The notes: generated from the sequence alone by a model not told the origin. Shown: positions 1-9,172, counted from the stretch's first letter. The stretch is 64,000 nt of DNA from Thalassotalea fonticola (GCF_032911225.1 NZ_CP136600.1:4836001-4900000), one strand, 5' to 3'. A program made the numbers and translations.

Positions 1-45
1 AAGCAGCTACAAAAACTAGCAAAGCTAAAAAATAAAACGCACTAA
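1..45 (+). CDS. C-terminal end of a gene upstream of pspB, probably pspA
   Basis: Frame 1 is open from the window edge to a TAA at 43-45 and encodes a short Lys/Leu-rich tail. The gene lies 31 bp before pspB in the same direction, where pspA (membrane-stress effector and PspF inhibitor) normally sits. Only 14 codons are visible, so the identification rests on synteny alone. Confidence 0.45.
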   Translation, partial: KQLQKLAKLKNKTH

Positions 46-76
46 TTTATAAGCTCAATCGTTAAGGAGAATTATT

Positions 77-307
77 ATGGATCCAGGTCTTTTAATGGCA
101 CCGATCATTATATTTATGGTTATTGTGGCACCAATTTGGTTAATTTTACATTACCGTTCAAAGCGTCAAATAAGCCAAGGTTTAAGCGAAGATGAATATA
201 GACAATTATCAGATTTATCGGAAGCTGCAGATCAAATGGCAGAAAGAATCCAAACCCTCGAAGCCATTTTAGATGCTGAAACTCCAGACTGGAGAAAGAA
301 AGTATGA
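77..307 (+). CDS. pspB: Phage shock protein B
   Basis: This 76-residue protein has one N-terminal membrane helix (about residues 5-25) followed by a charged cytoplasmic helix rich in Glu, Gln and Arg that can form a coiled coil. Length and layout match PspB. In the psp system PspB and PspC sit in the inner membrane, sense envelope stress and release PspA from PspF. A strong Shine-Dalgarno (AAGGAGAA, 65-72) precedes the ATG. The stop overlaps the start of pspC (ATGA), so the two are translationally coupled. Confidence 0.9.
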   Translation: MDPGLLMAPIIIFMVIVAPIWLILHYRSKRQISQGLSEDEYRQLSDLSEAADQMAERIQTLEAILDAETPDWRKKV

Positions 308-735
308 AAACATCAAGAGGTGAACTATTTCGAGACCCGACTAAAGGCAAAATTGCCGGAGTCTGTGCCGGATTAGCACAGTATTTTGGCTGGGAAGCCT
401 GGCTTGTAAGAATACTGGTTGTGTCAGGTGTATTACTTGGTATGGGGTGGTTTGTAATTCTTTACATCGCAGGTTGGTTTATTTTAGATAAAAAACCAAA
501 CCGTCTTTCTCCGAAGCAAGCGGCAAAAAACGTTAAAGACAAAATTCATGAAGAAGAAATTTTTAATGAATCAATTAAAGTAAAAGCAAAAATTTGGCAG
601 TCTGGAGAGTTACCAAAACAAGCGGTGCGAGATATAAGCCTTAAGTTTAAATCTCTAGAACATGAATTGCGTAATATGGAGCGCTACGTAACTTCACCAG
701 AATTTACAGTTTCAAGAGAAATCAACAAGTTATAA
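304..735 (+). CDS. pspC: Phage shock protein C (PspC domain)
   Basis: The 143-residue product begins with a PspC domain: the conserved start SRGELFRDPTKGKIAGVCAG at residues 4-23, then a hydrophobic hairpin (about 35-65) containing GMGWF. A charged cytoplasmic tail with coiled-coil character follows (about 75-143). PspC is the inner-membrane partner of PspB in stress sensing. The start overlaps the pspB stop by four bases. A rho-independent terminator follows about 20 bp after the stop, so the operon ends here and the ycjX-like gene is transcribed separately. Confidence 0.93.
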   Translation: MKTSRGELFRDPTKGKIAGVCAGLAQYFGWEAWLVRILVVSGVLLGMGWFVILYIAGWFILDKKPNRLSPKQAAKNVKDKIHEEEIFNESIKVKAKIWQSGELPKQAVRDISLKFKSLEHELRNMERYVTSPEFTVSREINKL

Positions 736-754
736 ATGTTTAACATCTTTATCA

Positions 755-782
755 AAGGTCGCTATTAGCGACCTTTTTAATT
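755..782 (+). terminator. Rho-independent terminator after pspC
   Basis: An 8-bp stem AGGTCGCT/AGCGACCT with a 2-3-nt loop (756-773) is followed by a T-rich run. It closes the psp operon. Confidence 0.85.
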
Positions 783-1044
783 TTTATGATTTGAAACGAG
801 AAACGAGAAGCTAAGAGAAGGGAGCATGAGATGACTCCGATTTAGTGGACACCTTGCTGAACTCGCTTCAGGCTTCCCTCTTGCTTTTCGGTTCTAGCTT
901 CTAGCACTCTCTTTTCTGAACTCGTTTCAGGAGCTATTTTGTTTTTTCATTTTTCTTTACTCTCTAGTAAGTTTTAAGCTTTTGTTTTACATTAGATATT
1001 AAGATAAAGAAAAATATTAATAAGCGATTTTAAAGCGTGGAGCG
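783..1044. other. Intergenic spacer with two copies of a small hairpin motif
   Basis: No gene is visible. The motif CTGAACTCGCTTCAGG (857-872) recurs as CTGAACTCGTTTCAGG (916-931). Each can fold as CTGAA/TTCAG. Purine-rich text at 795-825 is partly complementary to pyrimidine-rich text at 873-915. This looks like a small dispersed intergenic repeat. The promoter of the ycjX-like gene must lie in the AT-rich last 80 bp. Confidence 0.4.
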
Positions 1045-2487
1045 ATGGCAATAATTAATAAAAAAACGATCAAAAATCTTCAACGACGAGTGAAAGATTC
1101 AGCGAGTGAGTTGTTTAATAGAAGCCTTGATCAGCATGTTAACCTAGCCGTTACGGGCTTGTCGCAAAGTGGTAAAACCGCATTTATTACTTCTTTGGTA
1201 AATCAACTAATCAATGAAGGGAATGGCAAACCGTTAACATTTTTTAATGTTGTCCATGAAGGACGATTTATTGCCGCTAAACGGGTGCCGCAATCCAATT
1301 TACACATTAGTCGTTTTGATTATGATGGTGCAATGCAAAACTTGGGGGAAGATGAACCCATTTGGCCAGTACCAACTAAAAACATTAGCGAGTTGCGTTT
1401 AGCTATCCGTTATTACCCTGATCAATCATTATTAAAATATGCCAAAGAGATGGCGACATTATATGTAGATATTACAGATTACCCTGGTGAGTGGTTACTC
1501 GATTTACCTATGTTAAATCAAACTTTTGAAGAATGGTCAGAATACATGGGCGAATTACTTAAGCAAGAGCCCAGAAAAGAACTTGCCGCCGACTTTCTGA
1601 CAAAGCTGAATGAAGTTGATCCCCTTGGGCCTGTAAATGAAGATTTGCTAGCCGAACTTGCTCATGATTATACCCAAATTTTGATAAAGTTTAGACACGA
1701 ACAAGGCCTCTCTGTTATTCAACCAGGCCGTTTTATTTTGCCCGGCGAGCATGAAGGTGCACCTATCTTACAATTTGTGCCTTATCCATTTTTTAATGAT
1801 ATAGAAAAAAATGATTATCAATCAGCAGGGCAGGACACCTTCATTGGTATGCTCAGAGCCCGTTACTTAGAATATAGAGAACGAATAGTCAGAGAGTTTT
1901 ATAAAAAACATTTTGTTAAATTTGATCGACAAATTGTTTTAGCAGACTGTTTAACCCCATTGACAAATGGTCCGTATGCTTTCGATGATTTACAACAAGC
2001 GATAGCGTTAATTTTAGAGAGTTTTGCTTACGGCAAAGCAAATATTATTACGCGTTTGTTTTCGCCAAAAATTGATAAATTATTATTTGTAGCGAGCAAA
2101 GCTGATCATGTTACCGGTGAGCAACATAGCAATTTAACATCGTTACTCGAGCAGTTAGTCTATAAAGCTAAAAAAGCATTAAGTTTTGATGCAATAAAAA
2201 TGAAAACTCTTGCTATCGCTTCAATTCAAACGACCAAGCAAGGTAAAAGTGAGTATCAGGGAAAATCTATAGCTGTGCTAAAAGGTAAACGCTTAGATAC
2301 ACAAAAATTAATCACCGTTTACCCTGGCGCTGTGCCAGCAAAATTGCCGAGTAAAGAGTATTGGCTTAATCAAGGATTCAAATACATAGCCTTCAAACCG
2401 ATGAATAAAATTGACGAGCATGAAGCATTGCCAAATATTAGGTTAGATCAAGTATTACAGTTTTTATTGGGAGATAAATTAAAATGA
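1045..2487 (+). CDS. ycjX: YcjX-like P-loop NTPase (DUF463)
   Basis: A 480-residue protein of the YcjX/DUF463 family. An N-terminal Walker A, GLSQSGKTAF (about residues 38-47), is followed by long conserved segments including DYPGEWLLDLP (about 144-154). In enterobacteria ycjX and ycjF are members of the psp regulon and encode a putative GTPase and a membrane partner; the biochemical role is unclear. Here they follow pspBC but behind a terminator. The stop overlaps the start of the next gene by four bases (ATGA). Confidence 0.88.
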   Translation: MAIINKKTIKNLQRRVKDSASELFNRSLDQHVNLAVTGLSQSGKTAFITSLVNQLINEGNGKPLTFFNVVHEGRFIAAKRVPQSNLHISRFDYDGAMQNLGEDEPIWPVPTKNISELRLAIRYYPDQSLLKYAKEMATLYVDITDYPGEWLLDLPMLNQTFEEWSEYMGELLKQEPRKELAADFLTKLNEVDPLGPVNEDLLAELAHDYTQILIKFRHEQGLSVIQPGRFILPGEHEGAPILQFVPYPFFNDIEKNDYQSAGQDTFIGMLRARYLEYRERIVREFYKKHFVKFDRQIVLADCLTPLTNGPYAFDDLQQAIALILESFAYGKANIITRLFSPKIDKLLFVASKADHVTGEQHSNLTSLLEQLVYKAKKALSFDAIKMKTLAIASIQTTKQGKSEYQGKSIAVLKGKRLDTQKLITVYPGAVPAKLPSKEYWLNQGFKYIAFKPMNKIDEHEALPNIRLDQVLQFLLGDKLK

Positions 2488-3512
2488 GTCAGGAAAATGA
2501 TAAATACGAACAGCAAATATTGTTCAATGAAGCACCTGATTTAAGCAATGTGCAGGCAGATATAGATAGCCAACCTGAGAACCAGGTAATTTTACCTGAA
2601 GCTGCATGGCAACCCATTGATGAAAACCTTACTGAAGATATTATTGAGCTTAAAAAGTCTAAACCACGATGGTTGTGGCGTTTAGCTGGAGTATCGTTTT
2701 TAACTTTACTTGTTTATGAATTAATTAATTTTTTAATCTTGGGTTTTAGTAATTCGCCAATAATAACAAGCATTTATTCAATGTTTTTTGCTGCAATAGC
2801 GGGTATTTCTGGTTTAGCCTTATTGAAAGAATTAAGAGGGTTAAGGCAATTTAAATTGCAAACCAAAAATCAACATAAAGCTGCGCAACTCTTAGCCAAT
2901 GAAACATTTTTTGATGCTAAAACATTTTGTCAAAAAATTAGCTGTAAACTTCCAAGCGATGCTGTTGAAGAGCATCAACAAATGTTCGAAGATAATATAG
3001 GGGAAGAATTAACTGAACAGGAAATTTTAACCCTATATTCAAAGCAAGTGCTAAGCCATGTTGATGAACAAGCGTTAGCTCAGGTTGCAAAATTTTCTAC
3101 TGAGGCTGTTGTTTTAGTTGCAGTAAGTCCTGTCGCTATTATAGATATGCTGGTGTTAATGTGGCGTAATTTGCGTATGCTCGATAAAATTGCTGGTCTT
3201 TATGGGGTAAGGCTTGGTTATTGGAGCCGGCTTAAGTTAATTAAGCATGTATTTACGAACATGGCCTATGCGGGCGCTAGTGAAATCATTGCGGATGTTG
3301 GCCTGGATCTGCTTGGTGTTGAAACTCTTGGTCGATTATCAACTCGTGCTGCGCAGGGCTTAGGGGCTGGGATGCTAACTGCTCGCTTAGGAATTAAAAC
3401 GATTAACCTTTGTCGACCTATTCCATTTGTTGATAAACCACCTGGTATTAGCCAAGTTCGTCAACAAGTTATTGCTCAAGTAAAAGCGTTATTAACGTCA
3501 AAAGTTAAGTAA
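2484..3512 (+). CDS. ycjF: YcjF-like inner-membrane protein (DUF697)
   Basis: The 342-residue product has a hydrophilic acidic N-terminus (about 1-60), two adjacent membrane helices (about 65-115), a linker, and a C-terminal DUF697-type region with hydrophobic Gly/Ala-rich helices (about 200-310). This is the layout of YcjF. It is translationally coupled to the upstream YcjX-like NTPase, which supports joint action at the inner membrane under envelope stress. No terminator is obvious immediately downstream. Confidence 0.87.
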   Translation: MSQENDKYEQQILFNEAPDLSNVQADIDSQPENQVILPEAAWQPIDENLTEDIIELKKSKPRWLWRLAGVSFLTLLVYELINFLILGFSNSPIITSIYSMFFAAIAGISGLALLKELRGLRQFKLQTKNQHKAAQLLANETFFDAKTFCQKISCKLPSDAVEEHQQMFEDNIGEELTEQEILTLYSKQVLSHVDEQALAQVAKFSTEAVVLVAVSPVAIIDMLVLMWRNLRMLDKIAGLYGVRLGYWSRLKLIKHVFTNMAYAGASEIIADVGLDLLGVETLGRLSTRAAQGLGAGMLTARLGIKTINLCRPIPFVDKPPGISQVRQQVIAQVKALLTSKVK

Positions 3513-3617
3513 TACCATTTTGCATAAGTACTGAGTTGACTATATGCTTATGCAGATTGGTATAATTAGCCGATATTTTTTTGTTAACTTATTGAAAACT
3601 TGGCATTGTTAATTCTC

Positions 3618-3635
3618 TGTAAAGAAAAACATACA
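3618..3635 (+). promoter_or_regulatory. Possible weak TyrR box upstream of phhA
   Basis: TGTAAA-N6-CATACA resembles the TyrR operator TGTAAA-N6-TTTACA, with two mismatches in the right arm. It lies about 145 bp before phhA, and a TyrR gene follows two genes later. A palindrome AGGAAAGTTTCCT lies just downstream (about 3642-3654). Regulation of phhA by TyrR/PhhR is known in related bacteria; the site itself is an inference. Confidence 0.35.
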
Positions 3636-3779
3636 AGTTTTCAGGAAAGTTTCCTTTGTAAAAATTTCTCATCAAGAACCACTTCTTATAGTCTTAGGTC
3701 CAACTAATAAACAGATTCCAATAACAAAGAATGTTGTGAATCTGTAAATCCTCTTGTAGGTACAAAAAGGACAAAATAC

Positions 3780-4607
3780 ATGGCGAAGGCAACTTCATAT
3801 GTTTCTAAAACAGCCGATGAACAAGGCTTTATCAGCTGGACCGAGGAAGAAAACTCTACTTGGCAAAAGCTCTATTCTCGTCAAATAGCCTGCATTAAAA
3901 ATAAAGCCTGCGATGAATATTTCCAAGGCTTAGATAAACTCAGTTTACCAGAAGACCGGATCCCTCAGCTCGCTGAAGTAAGTAAAGTTCTCCTCAAAGA
4001 AACTGGTTGGCAGTGCCATCAAGTTCCGGCATTGATTGGCTTTGGTGAATTCTTTAAATTGCTATCAGAGAGAAAATTCCCCGTTGCCACGTTTATCCGT
4101 AGCACCGAAGAATTTGATTATTTGCAAGAGCCTGATATTTTCCATGAAATATTTGGTCATTGCCCATTACTAACTAATCCATCTTTTGCTGATTTTACTC
4201 AGCTGTATGGCGAGATCGGGTTAAATGCGAGTAAAGAAGATAGAGTTTTTCTGGCACGTTTATATTGGTTTACCATTGAATTCGGTTTATTAAATACTGA
4301 AGACGGCTTACGTATTTATGGTGGTGGGATTTTATCGTCACCAGGAGAAACGTTATATGCCATGCATGATGATTCTGTCATTAGAAAAGAGTTGGATAAT
4401 GCTGAGCAGTTGGTTGACGTTTATAGAACACCGTATAGAATTGATATAATGCAACCTATTTACTTTATGTTAAACAGCATAAAAGAATTAGACAAAATTG
4501 GTAAACTCGATTTACTGGCATTGGTAAAGCAGGCTAAAGCGCTTGGTTTACATGAGCCTATGTTTCCACCAAAAGAGCAAATTAAACAAACAGCAAAAGC
4601 AAGTTAA
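3780..4607 (+). CDS. phhA: Phenylalanine-4-hydroxylase
   Basis: This 275-residue non-heme iron monooxygenase converts L-phenylalanine to L-tyrosine using tetrahydrobiopterin (or a related pterin) and O2. The bacterial single-domain form is recognisable. The iron ligands are His122 and His127 in [11 protein letters not shown] and Glu167 in YWFTIEFGL. Length fits bacterial PhhA, with no regulatory ACT domain as in the animal enzyme. An AAAAGGAC ribosome site precedes the ATG. phhB follows after 2-8 bp and tyrR lies downstream, giving the classic phh catabolic arrangement. Confidence 0.96.
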   Translation: MAKATSYVSKTADEQGFISWTEEENSTWQKLYSRQIACIKNKACDEYFQGLDKLSLPEDRIPQLAEVSKVLLKETGWQCHQVPALIGFGEFFKLLSERKFPVATFIRSTEEFDYLQEPDIFHEIFGHCPLLTNPSFADFTQLYGEIGLNASKEDRVFLARLYWFTIEFGLLNTEDGLRIYGGGILSSPGETLYAMHDDSVIRKELDNAEQLVDVYRTPYRIDIMQPIYFMLNSIKELDKIGKLDLLALVKQAKALGLHEPMFPPKEQIKQTAKAS

Positions 4608-4615
4608 GGATGCAA

Positions 4616-4957
4616 ATGACAACTACATTAGCAAAACAAGAATGCGAAGCATGCCAAGTGGGTGCTCCAAAGGTTTCAGAAGAAGAATTAGCACAACTTA
4701 TTGGTCAAATTCCTGATTGGGTACCTGAAGTCCGTGATGGTGTGATGATGTTAGAGCGTGTATTTAAATTTAAAAACTTTAAGTTAGCGTTAGAGTTTAC
4801 CAATAAAGTTGCTGAATTAGCAGAAGCTGAATTTCATCACCCGGCAATTACCACTGAATGGGGAAAAGTCACGGTAACATGGTGGACGCACGCTATTAAA
4901 GGTCTTCACCAAAACGATTTTATTTGTGCGGCCAAGACTGACCAATTACTCGATTAA
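4616..4957 (+). CDS. phhB: Pterin-4a-carbinolamine dehydratase
   Basis: The product recycles the 4a-hydroxy pterin made by PhhA. The family signature [21 protein letters not shown] holds the catalytic His pair, and the length (about 113 residues) is normal. Two ATGs are possible. The one at 4616 is preferred because AAGGA (4606-4610) is spaced five bases from it, whereas the ATG at 4610 has no ribosome site. It is cotranscribed with phhA. It is followed by a hairpin at about 5034-5070 that may end the operon. Confidence 0.95.
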   Translation: MTTTLAKQECEACQVGAPKVSEEELAQLIGQIPDWVPEVRDGVMMLERVFKFKNFKLALEFTNKVAELAEAEFHHPAITTEWGKVTVTWWTHAIKGLHQNDFICAAKTDQLLD

Positions 4958-5033
4958 TTAACGAATACATCACTTCGTGGTTCGTAGCAAAGCGTATTCG
5001 CAGTGAAACGTATTCGAAATAAATAGTTTTTTA

Positions 5034-5073
5034 CAAAGACGGTAAATATCTATTGGTATTTATCGTCTTTTTT
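5034..5073 (+). terminator. Probable terminator after phhAB
   Basis: AAAGACGGTAAATA pairs with TATTTATCGTCTTT, with one small internal mismatch, around an 8-nt loop. A T run follows. It separates phhAB from tyrR, which has its own operator immediately after. Confidence 0.7.
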
Positions 5074-5075
5074 GT

Positions 5076-5093
5076 TGTAAAATTAACTTTACA
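5076..5093 (+). promoter_or_regulatory. Perfect TyrR box in front of tyrR
   Basis: TGTAAA-ATTAAC-TTTACA is an exact match to the palindromic TyrR operator consensus TGTAAA-N6-TTTACA and is embedded in a longer inverted repeat TTGTTGTAAA/TTTACAACAA (5074-5097). It lies 39 bp upstream of the tyrR start, where it could mediate autoregulation, as tyrR does in E. coli. Confidence 0.8.
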
Positions 5094-5132
5094 ACAAAAT
5101 TAATAGAAATATTAAAACTAGCGGAAGGTAAA

Positions 5133-6683
5133 GTGCGTTTACAAATTGAATGTCAGGACAGGTTCGGTATAGCTCAAGAAGTATTAGCCATATTCGTCGA
5201 TCGAGAAATTAATGTTAAAGGGATAGATGCAATCACAGAGTCAGGGCAAATTTTTGTGCACATACCTGATCTGGAATTCAGCCAGCTGCAAGACTTCATG
5301 CCACAGCTTAGACTGATTGATGGGGTGCTTGATGTTAAAACTACTACTCATATGCCTTCAGAGCGTGAACGTGAAGTATTAGACACTATTGTAAGAACAT
5401 TGCCTGATCCCGTTGTTACAATTGATGCGAAAGCCGCGGTTTATGGTGTGAATGACGTCGCCAAACAAAAAATATCAGCTGATTTAAAAGATATTATTGG
5501 CCAGCAAGTAAGCCAGTGGCTTAAAGGTTTTAACTTTAATCGATATTTAGAATCAGATGAAACATTACCACATACCCGTAAATTAAAGTTTCTAGACGAA
5601 GACTATGTGGCAGATATTTTACCGGTCACTGTGTCTGGTGAAAGTGAAGAGAAAGTTCTTACTGGCGCCATTTTAATGCTTAAGTCTGAAGCTCGTCTTG
5701 GTCAGCAAATTACCGCATTTAAACATCCCAAAGATAATGACTTTGCTGGTATACAAGCAAGCTCTGCATTAATGCGCAAAGTGGTTCGTGAGGCTCGTAG
5801 AATGGCTCATTTAGATTCCTCTATTTTAATTATGGGAGAAACAGGTACCGGTAAAGAGTTATTGGCACGATCATGCCATAATGCCAGCGATAGAGCTGAT
5901 AGCCCATTTGTCGTATTAAATTGTGCAGCCTTACCTGATGATGTTAGTGAGACTGAATTGTTTGGTAAGTTAGTTAACCCGACAGAAACTAAAAAAGGTA
6001 TTTTTGAATTAGCCGATGGCGGCACTATCTTTTTAGATGAAGTATCTGAAATGTCAGAAAAGCTGCAATCTAAGTTAATTAGAGTACTGGAAAGTAGCAG
6101 TTTTAGAAGAATTGACGACGAAAATGAAATAACCGTTGATATTCGCTTTATCAGTTCGACCAATAAAGATTTATTGTCTATGGTTGAAAAGGACGAATTC
6201 AGAGAGGATTTATATTATCGTTTAAATGTATTGGGCCTTGCCATTGCTCCACTTAGAGATAGAAGGCAAGATATTTTACCACTTGCCGACACCTTTATTC
6301 GCAAAGCGGCACAATTAAATCATCGAGCTAATGTATTGTTTGATAAAAATTGTCGCGATTTCATTGAGCATTATCCTTGGCCTGGCAACGTTAGGCAGCT
6401 TGAAAATGTTATTTTAAGAGCTGTGTCACTACTAGAAGGTGATGTGATCAGGATCTCAAATTTACAATTACCAAACTACACTCCTGATCATGGTTATCTT
6501 GAACATGAGTTTGAAGGCACACTAGAGGACGCAGTTAAAGGTTATGAGGCTGATTTATTAAGAAAGCTTTATCCGGCTTACCCAAGTACAAGACAATTGG
6601 CAAAAAAGCTTGGCTTAAGTCATACGGCAATTGCAAACAAGCTACGTGAATACAATATCAACAAAAAAACAGTGAAAATATAG
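5133..6683 (+). CDS. tyrR: TyrR/PhhR-type aromatic amino acid regulator
   Basis: The 516-residue protein has an N-terminal ACT-like ligand domain (about 1-75), a PAS domain (about 80-190), a central AAA+ domain with Walker A GETGTGKE (235-242), Walker B-like TIFLDEVSEM, and a Fis-type C-terminal HTH (about 485-512). The start is a GTG after GCGGAAGG. The GAFTGA sigma54-contact loop is missing: ELFGK runs directly into LVNPTETKKG. E. coli TyrR also lacks this motif and works with sigma70, so this protein probably does too. It is likely to control phhAB, itself and aromatic transport or catabolism genes. Confidence 0.94.
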   Translation: MRLQIECQDRFGIAQEVLAIFVDREINVKGIDAITESGQIFVHIPDLEFSQLQDFMPQLRLIDGVLDVKTTTHMPSEREREVLDTIVRTLPDPVVTIDAKAAVYGVNDVAKQKISADLKDIIGQQVSQWLKGFNFNRYLESDETLPHTRKLKFLDEDYVADILPVTVSGESEEKVLTGAILMLKSEARLGQQITAFKHPKDNDFAGIQASSALMRKVVREARRMAHLDSSILIMGETGTGKELLARSCHNASDRADSPFVVLNCAALPDDVSETELFGKLVNPTETKKGIFELADGGTIFLDEVSEMSEKLQSKLIRVLESSSFRRIDDENEITVDIRFISSTNKDLLSMVEKDEFREDLYYRLNVLGLAIAPLRDRRQDILPLADTFIRKAAQLNHRANVLFDKNCRDFIEHYPWPGNVRQLENVILRAVSLLEGDVIRISNLQLPNYTPDHGYLEHEFEGTLEDAVKGYEADLLRKLYPAYPSTRQLAKKLGLSHTAIANKLREYNINKKTVKI

Positions 6684-6695
6684 GGCTAAATAAAT

Positions 6696-7337
6696 ATGAT
6701 TACTTTATATGGGTACTGGCGTTCATCGGCTGCTTATCGAGTACGAATCGCATTAAACTTAAAGAAAATTAAACATGAGCTGATTTCTGTTCATTTAGTA
6801 AAAGACGGCGGGCAACAGCATAGTGAAAGTTATGTAAAATTGAACCCAAACCATCTTGTGCCAACATTGGTTGATGGTGATTTTAGTTTAAATCAATCTT
6901 TAGCGATAATAGATTACCTTGATGAATCTTTTACAAACGTTAGCCTTTACCCAAGTAATATCAAAGATAAAGCGTTAGTTAGAGCCTTAGCTTGTGATCT
7001 CGCCTGTGAAATCCATCCATTAAATAATTTAAGAGTGCTGCAGTATTTATCAAATCAGTTAAACATTAGTGATGACCAAAAGACTGCTTGGTACCATCAT
7101 TGGATCCTGGAAGGTTTTTCCGCATTAGAATTGCGTTTAGCAAAAACTGCTGGCCAGTATTGTTTTGGCGATAGTGTTACTGTTGCCGATTTATGTTTAA
7201 TTCCACAAATTTATAATGCCAAACGCTTTAATGTAGACATGTCAGTATTTCCCCTGATCAATAAAATTGAGCATAACTGCTCATTATTGCCTGAATTTAT
7301 TGCCGCTATACCTGAGAATCAAGCTGACGCAAGTTAA
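6696..7337 (+). CDS. maiA: Maleylacetoacetate isomerase (zeta-class GST)
   Basis: A 213-residue glutathione transferase of the zeta class. The signature YWRSSAAYRVRIALN near the N-terminus (about 7-21) contains the catalytic Ser pair. LNPNHLVPTLVDG and NQSLAIIDYLDE form the glutathione site. It isomerises maleylacetoacetate to fumarylacetoacetate late in tyrosine breakdown. It lies 12 bp after tyrR, probably in the same transcript. The other homogentisate genes (hpd, hmgA, fahA) are not in the window. Confidence 0.93.
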   Translation: MITLYGYWRSSAAYRVRIALNLKKIKHELISVHLVKDGGQQHSESYVKLNPNHLVPTLVDGDFSLNQSLAIIDYLDESFTNVSLYPSNIKDKALVRALACDLACEIHPLNNLRVLQYLSNQLNISDDQKTAWYHHWILEGFSALELRLAKTAGQYCFGDSVTVADLCLIPQIYNAKRFNVDMSVFPLINKIEHNCSLLPEFIAAIPENQADAS

Positions 7338-7477
7338 AACTCATTCAGTTGCTGATATGATGATTGCGCCTTCGCTAGCGTTTATGTTTATTTTTTAATT
7401 AAATATAAATTACTTTAAACTTTTTTATGTTTTGACTATCTTTATATATGTCACAATTAAATCTTTAAGGTATTCAT

Positions 7478-8350
7478 TTGTCAGCTGCAAACTCAAACAT
7501 AGATTCATCGATCACTAGCAAAAGCTCTTCGTCTACATTAGTGTTTGTAATTATTCTGGTAGTAGTTATTACTGTTTTCGGCTATTTATTTTTACAAGAT
7601 GATGAGGCAGAGATAAAGCCCGTAGCTAGTGAAGAAATTATCACAGAGCCTGAAGTTATTGTTCCTGTTAAAGTCGAAACAATCAGCGTACCTGTTAAAG
7701 TACAAGAGCCAGTTGCAACAGAGCCTGAAATTGTCAAACCATCCCTTCCTGTTTTGGACCAAAGTGATGCCTTTGTTGTCGCTAAAATAACTGAAATATC
7801 ATGGCGAAAAGAGCTACTGGGTTTATTACTAACAGATGATTTAGTACGACGAGTTGTTGTCTTTACTGATAACTTTTCTCGGGGAGAAATGGCCTACAGT
7901 CATTTGCCTTTAAAGCCACTAACTGGAAAATTTTCAGTCAAGCCAGATATTAATGAGGCAGATGATATATACCAATTTAACGACTCTAACTTTACCCGCT
8001 ATGAGGATTATATAGAACTACTCCATTCGTTTGAACCAGAAGCCTTAGCAAGCAACTTCATTCTAATAAAACCCTTATTTGAGCAAGCCTTCACTGAATT
8101 AGGTTATCCCGATCAAACTTTTGAACAAGTACTATACCTTGCAATTGAACGGGTACTCGATTTTCCCGTACCTAGCGAGCAGCCGGTATTGGTCCAACCT
8201 AGTGTGGTTTATAAATATCAAAACCAAAAGCTTGAATCTTTAGCTGATGCTGACAAGTTTTTATTACGTTTAGGTAAAGAAAATTTATTGCAACTAAAAG
8301 CCATAGCTCTAGAGCTGGATAATCAACTTAACTTGCAAAACAATCAGTAA
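7478..8350 (+). CDS. DUF3014-type membrane-anchored protein
   Basis: The 290-residue protein starts with a short polar segment, then one membrane helix (about 20-42), a Glu/Val/Pro-rich linker (about 45-90) and a folded domain containing the RRVVVFTDNFSRGEM segment typical of DUF3014. It should be a bitopic inner-membrane protein with the domain in the periplasm. The start is a TTG, supported by TAAGG (7466-7470) at proper spacing; no ATG is available. An acyltransferase gene follows after 15 bp. The function of DUF3014 is unknown. Confidence 0.8.
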   Translation: MSAANSNIDSSITSKSSSSTLVFVIILVVVITVFGYLFLQDDEAEIKPVASEEIITEPEVIVPVKVETISVPVKVQEPVATEPEIVKPSLPVLDQSDAFVVAKITEISWRKELLGLLLTDDLVRRVVVFTDNFSRGEMAYSHLPLKPLTGKFSVKPDINEADDIYQFNDSNFTRYEDYIELLHSFEPEALASNFILIKPLFEQAFTELGYPDQTFEQVLYLAIERVLDFPVPSEQPVLVQPSVVYKYQNQKLESLADADKFLLRLGKENLLQLKAIALELDNQLNLQNNQ

Positions 8351-8365
8351 AAGCTCATAACATCT

Positions 8366-8956
8366 ATGGATAATTTATCTCAGATTGTACCGGTGAATAT
8401 ACCCAGAACAAATCGACGGTTTATTAAATGGCTTAGCCGTCACTTATTAACGTTATTAGGTTGGCGGATTAGTGGTAGCTTTCCAAACGAGAAAAAATTA
8501 ATTCTAGCGGTAGCGCCTCATACTTCAAACTGGGACTTTTTCATTGGCGTGGTGGTAAAATTAGCTCTTGATTTAAAGTTAAACTTTTTGGGGAAAGACG
8601 CTATTTTTATTTGGCCATTTAAAATTTGGTTGGAGGCTATTGGCGGTATCGCAATTGATAGAAAGTCGGCACATGGTGTAGTAGGGCAAATGGTTGATAA
8701 GTTTGCACAACAAGATACTTTAGTATTAGCTTTGGCACCCGAAGGAACTCGCTCGAAAGTTCAACAATGGAAAACCGGCTTTTTACATATCGCCCAAAAA
8801 GCTAAAGTCCCTGTTTTGCCTATTCAAATAGACTATAAAACCAAACAAGTTATATTTTACCAGGCACGTAACATAACTGCTGATATTGATGAAGAACTGC
8901 AGGATATAAAAGCAATATTTAATAAAGATTGTGCAAAAAATCCTCATTATTTTTAA
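8366..8956 (+). CDS. PlsC-like lysophospholipid acyltransferase family protein
   Basis: The 196-residue protein carries the acyltransferase motifs HTSNWD (HX4D, catalytic, about residues 52-57) and APEGTRSK (about 125-132). It is shorter than PlsC and lacks an obvious leading membrane helix. This matches the small 1-acylglycerol-3-phosphate acyltransferase-like group common in marine gammaproteobacteria. The substrate cannot be told from sequence. It is probably coexpressed with the upstream DUF3014 gene. Confidence 0.85.
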   Translation: MDNLSQIVPVNIPRTNRRFIKWLSRHLLTLLGWRISGSFPNEKKLILAVAPHTSNWDFFIGVVVKLALDLKLNFLGKDAIFIWPFKIWLEAIGGIAIDRKSAHGVVGQMVDKFAQQDTLVLALAPEGTRSKVQQWKTGFLHIAQKAKVPVLPIQIDYKTKQVIFYQARNITADIDEELQDIKAIFNKDCAKNPHYF

Positions 8957-8993
8957 TGGCTGTTAAATTTGCCTAATTTTCACTAATTAGGCC

Positions 8994-9022
8994 TTGCACA
9001 CTACAACACAATTCGCCATAAT
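8994..9022 (+). promoter_or_regulatory. Sigma70 promoter of the 4.5S RNA gene
   Basis: TTGCAC and CATAAT are separated by exactly 17 bp, followed by a GC-rich discriminator (GCGCC), as at stable-RNA promoters. Transcription would start near 9029-9030, leaving a ~30-nt 5' leader before the mature RNA. E. coli 4.5S RNA also has a leader removed by RNase P. Confidence 0.7.
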
Positions 9023-9058
9023 GCGCCTCGCTTTAGGTAATTTACCTATCGCCATTAT

Positions 9059-9172
9059 GGTACCTCTTTTGGTCCTCCCGCAATGATACTCTGTGAACTC
9101 GGCCAGGTCCGGAAGGAAGCAACCGCAGCAGACGACTCATGTGCCGGGATGTGGCTGAAAGAGGGGCCACCC
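9059..9172 (+). ncRNA. ffs: Signal recognition particle 4.5S RNA
   Basis: Bacterial small SRP RNA. The apical domain is unmistakable: AGGTCCGGAAGGAAGCA with the GGAA tetraloop and the CAGG/AGCA symmetric loop that binds the Ffh M domain, followed by TGTGCCGGGATGTGGCTG. The 5' CCTCTTT pairs with AAAGAGG near the 3' end and closes the terminal helix. It has its own promoter. With Ffh it targets nascent membrane proteins to FtsY/SecYEG. A second, incomplete copy lies at 11785-11880. Confidence 0.95.

Noticed and set aside
3601..3625. TTGGCATTGTTAATTCT as a sigma54 promoter for phhA
   Set aside because: The -12 GC is missing, and the local TyrR lacks the sigma54-contact motif.
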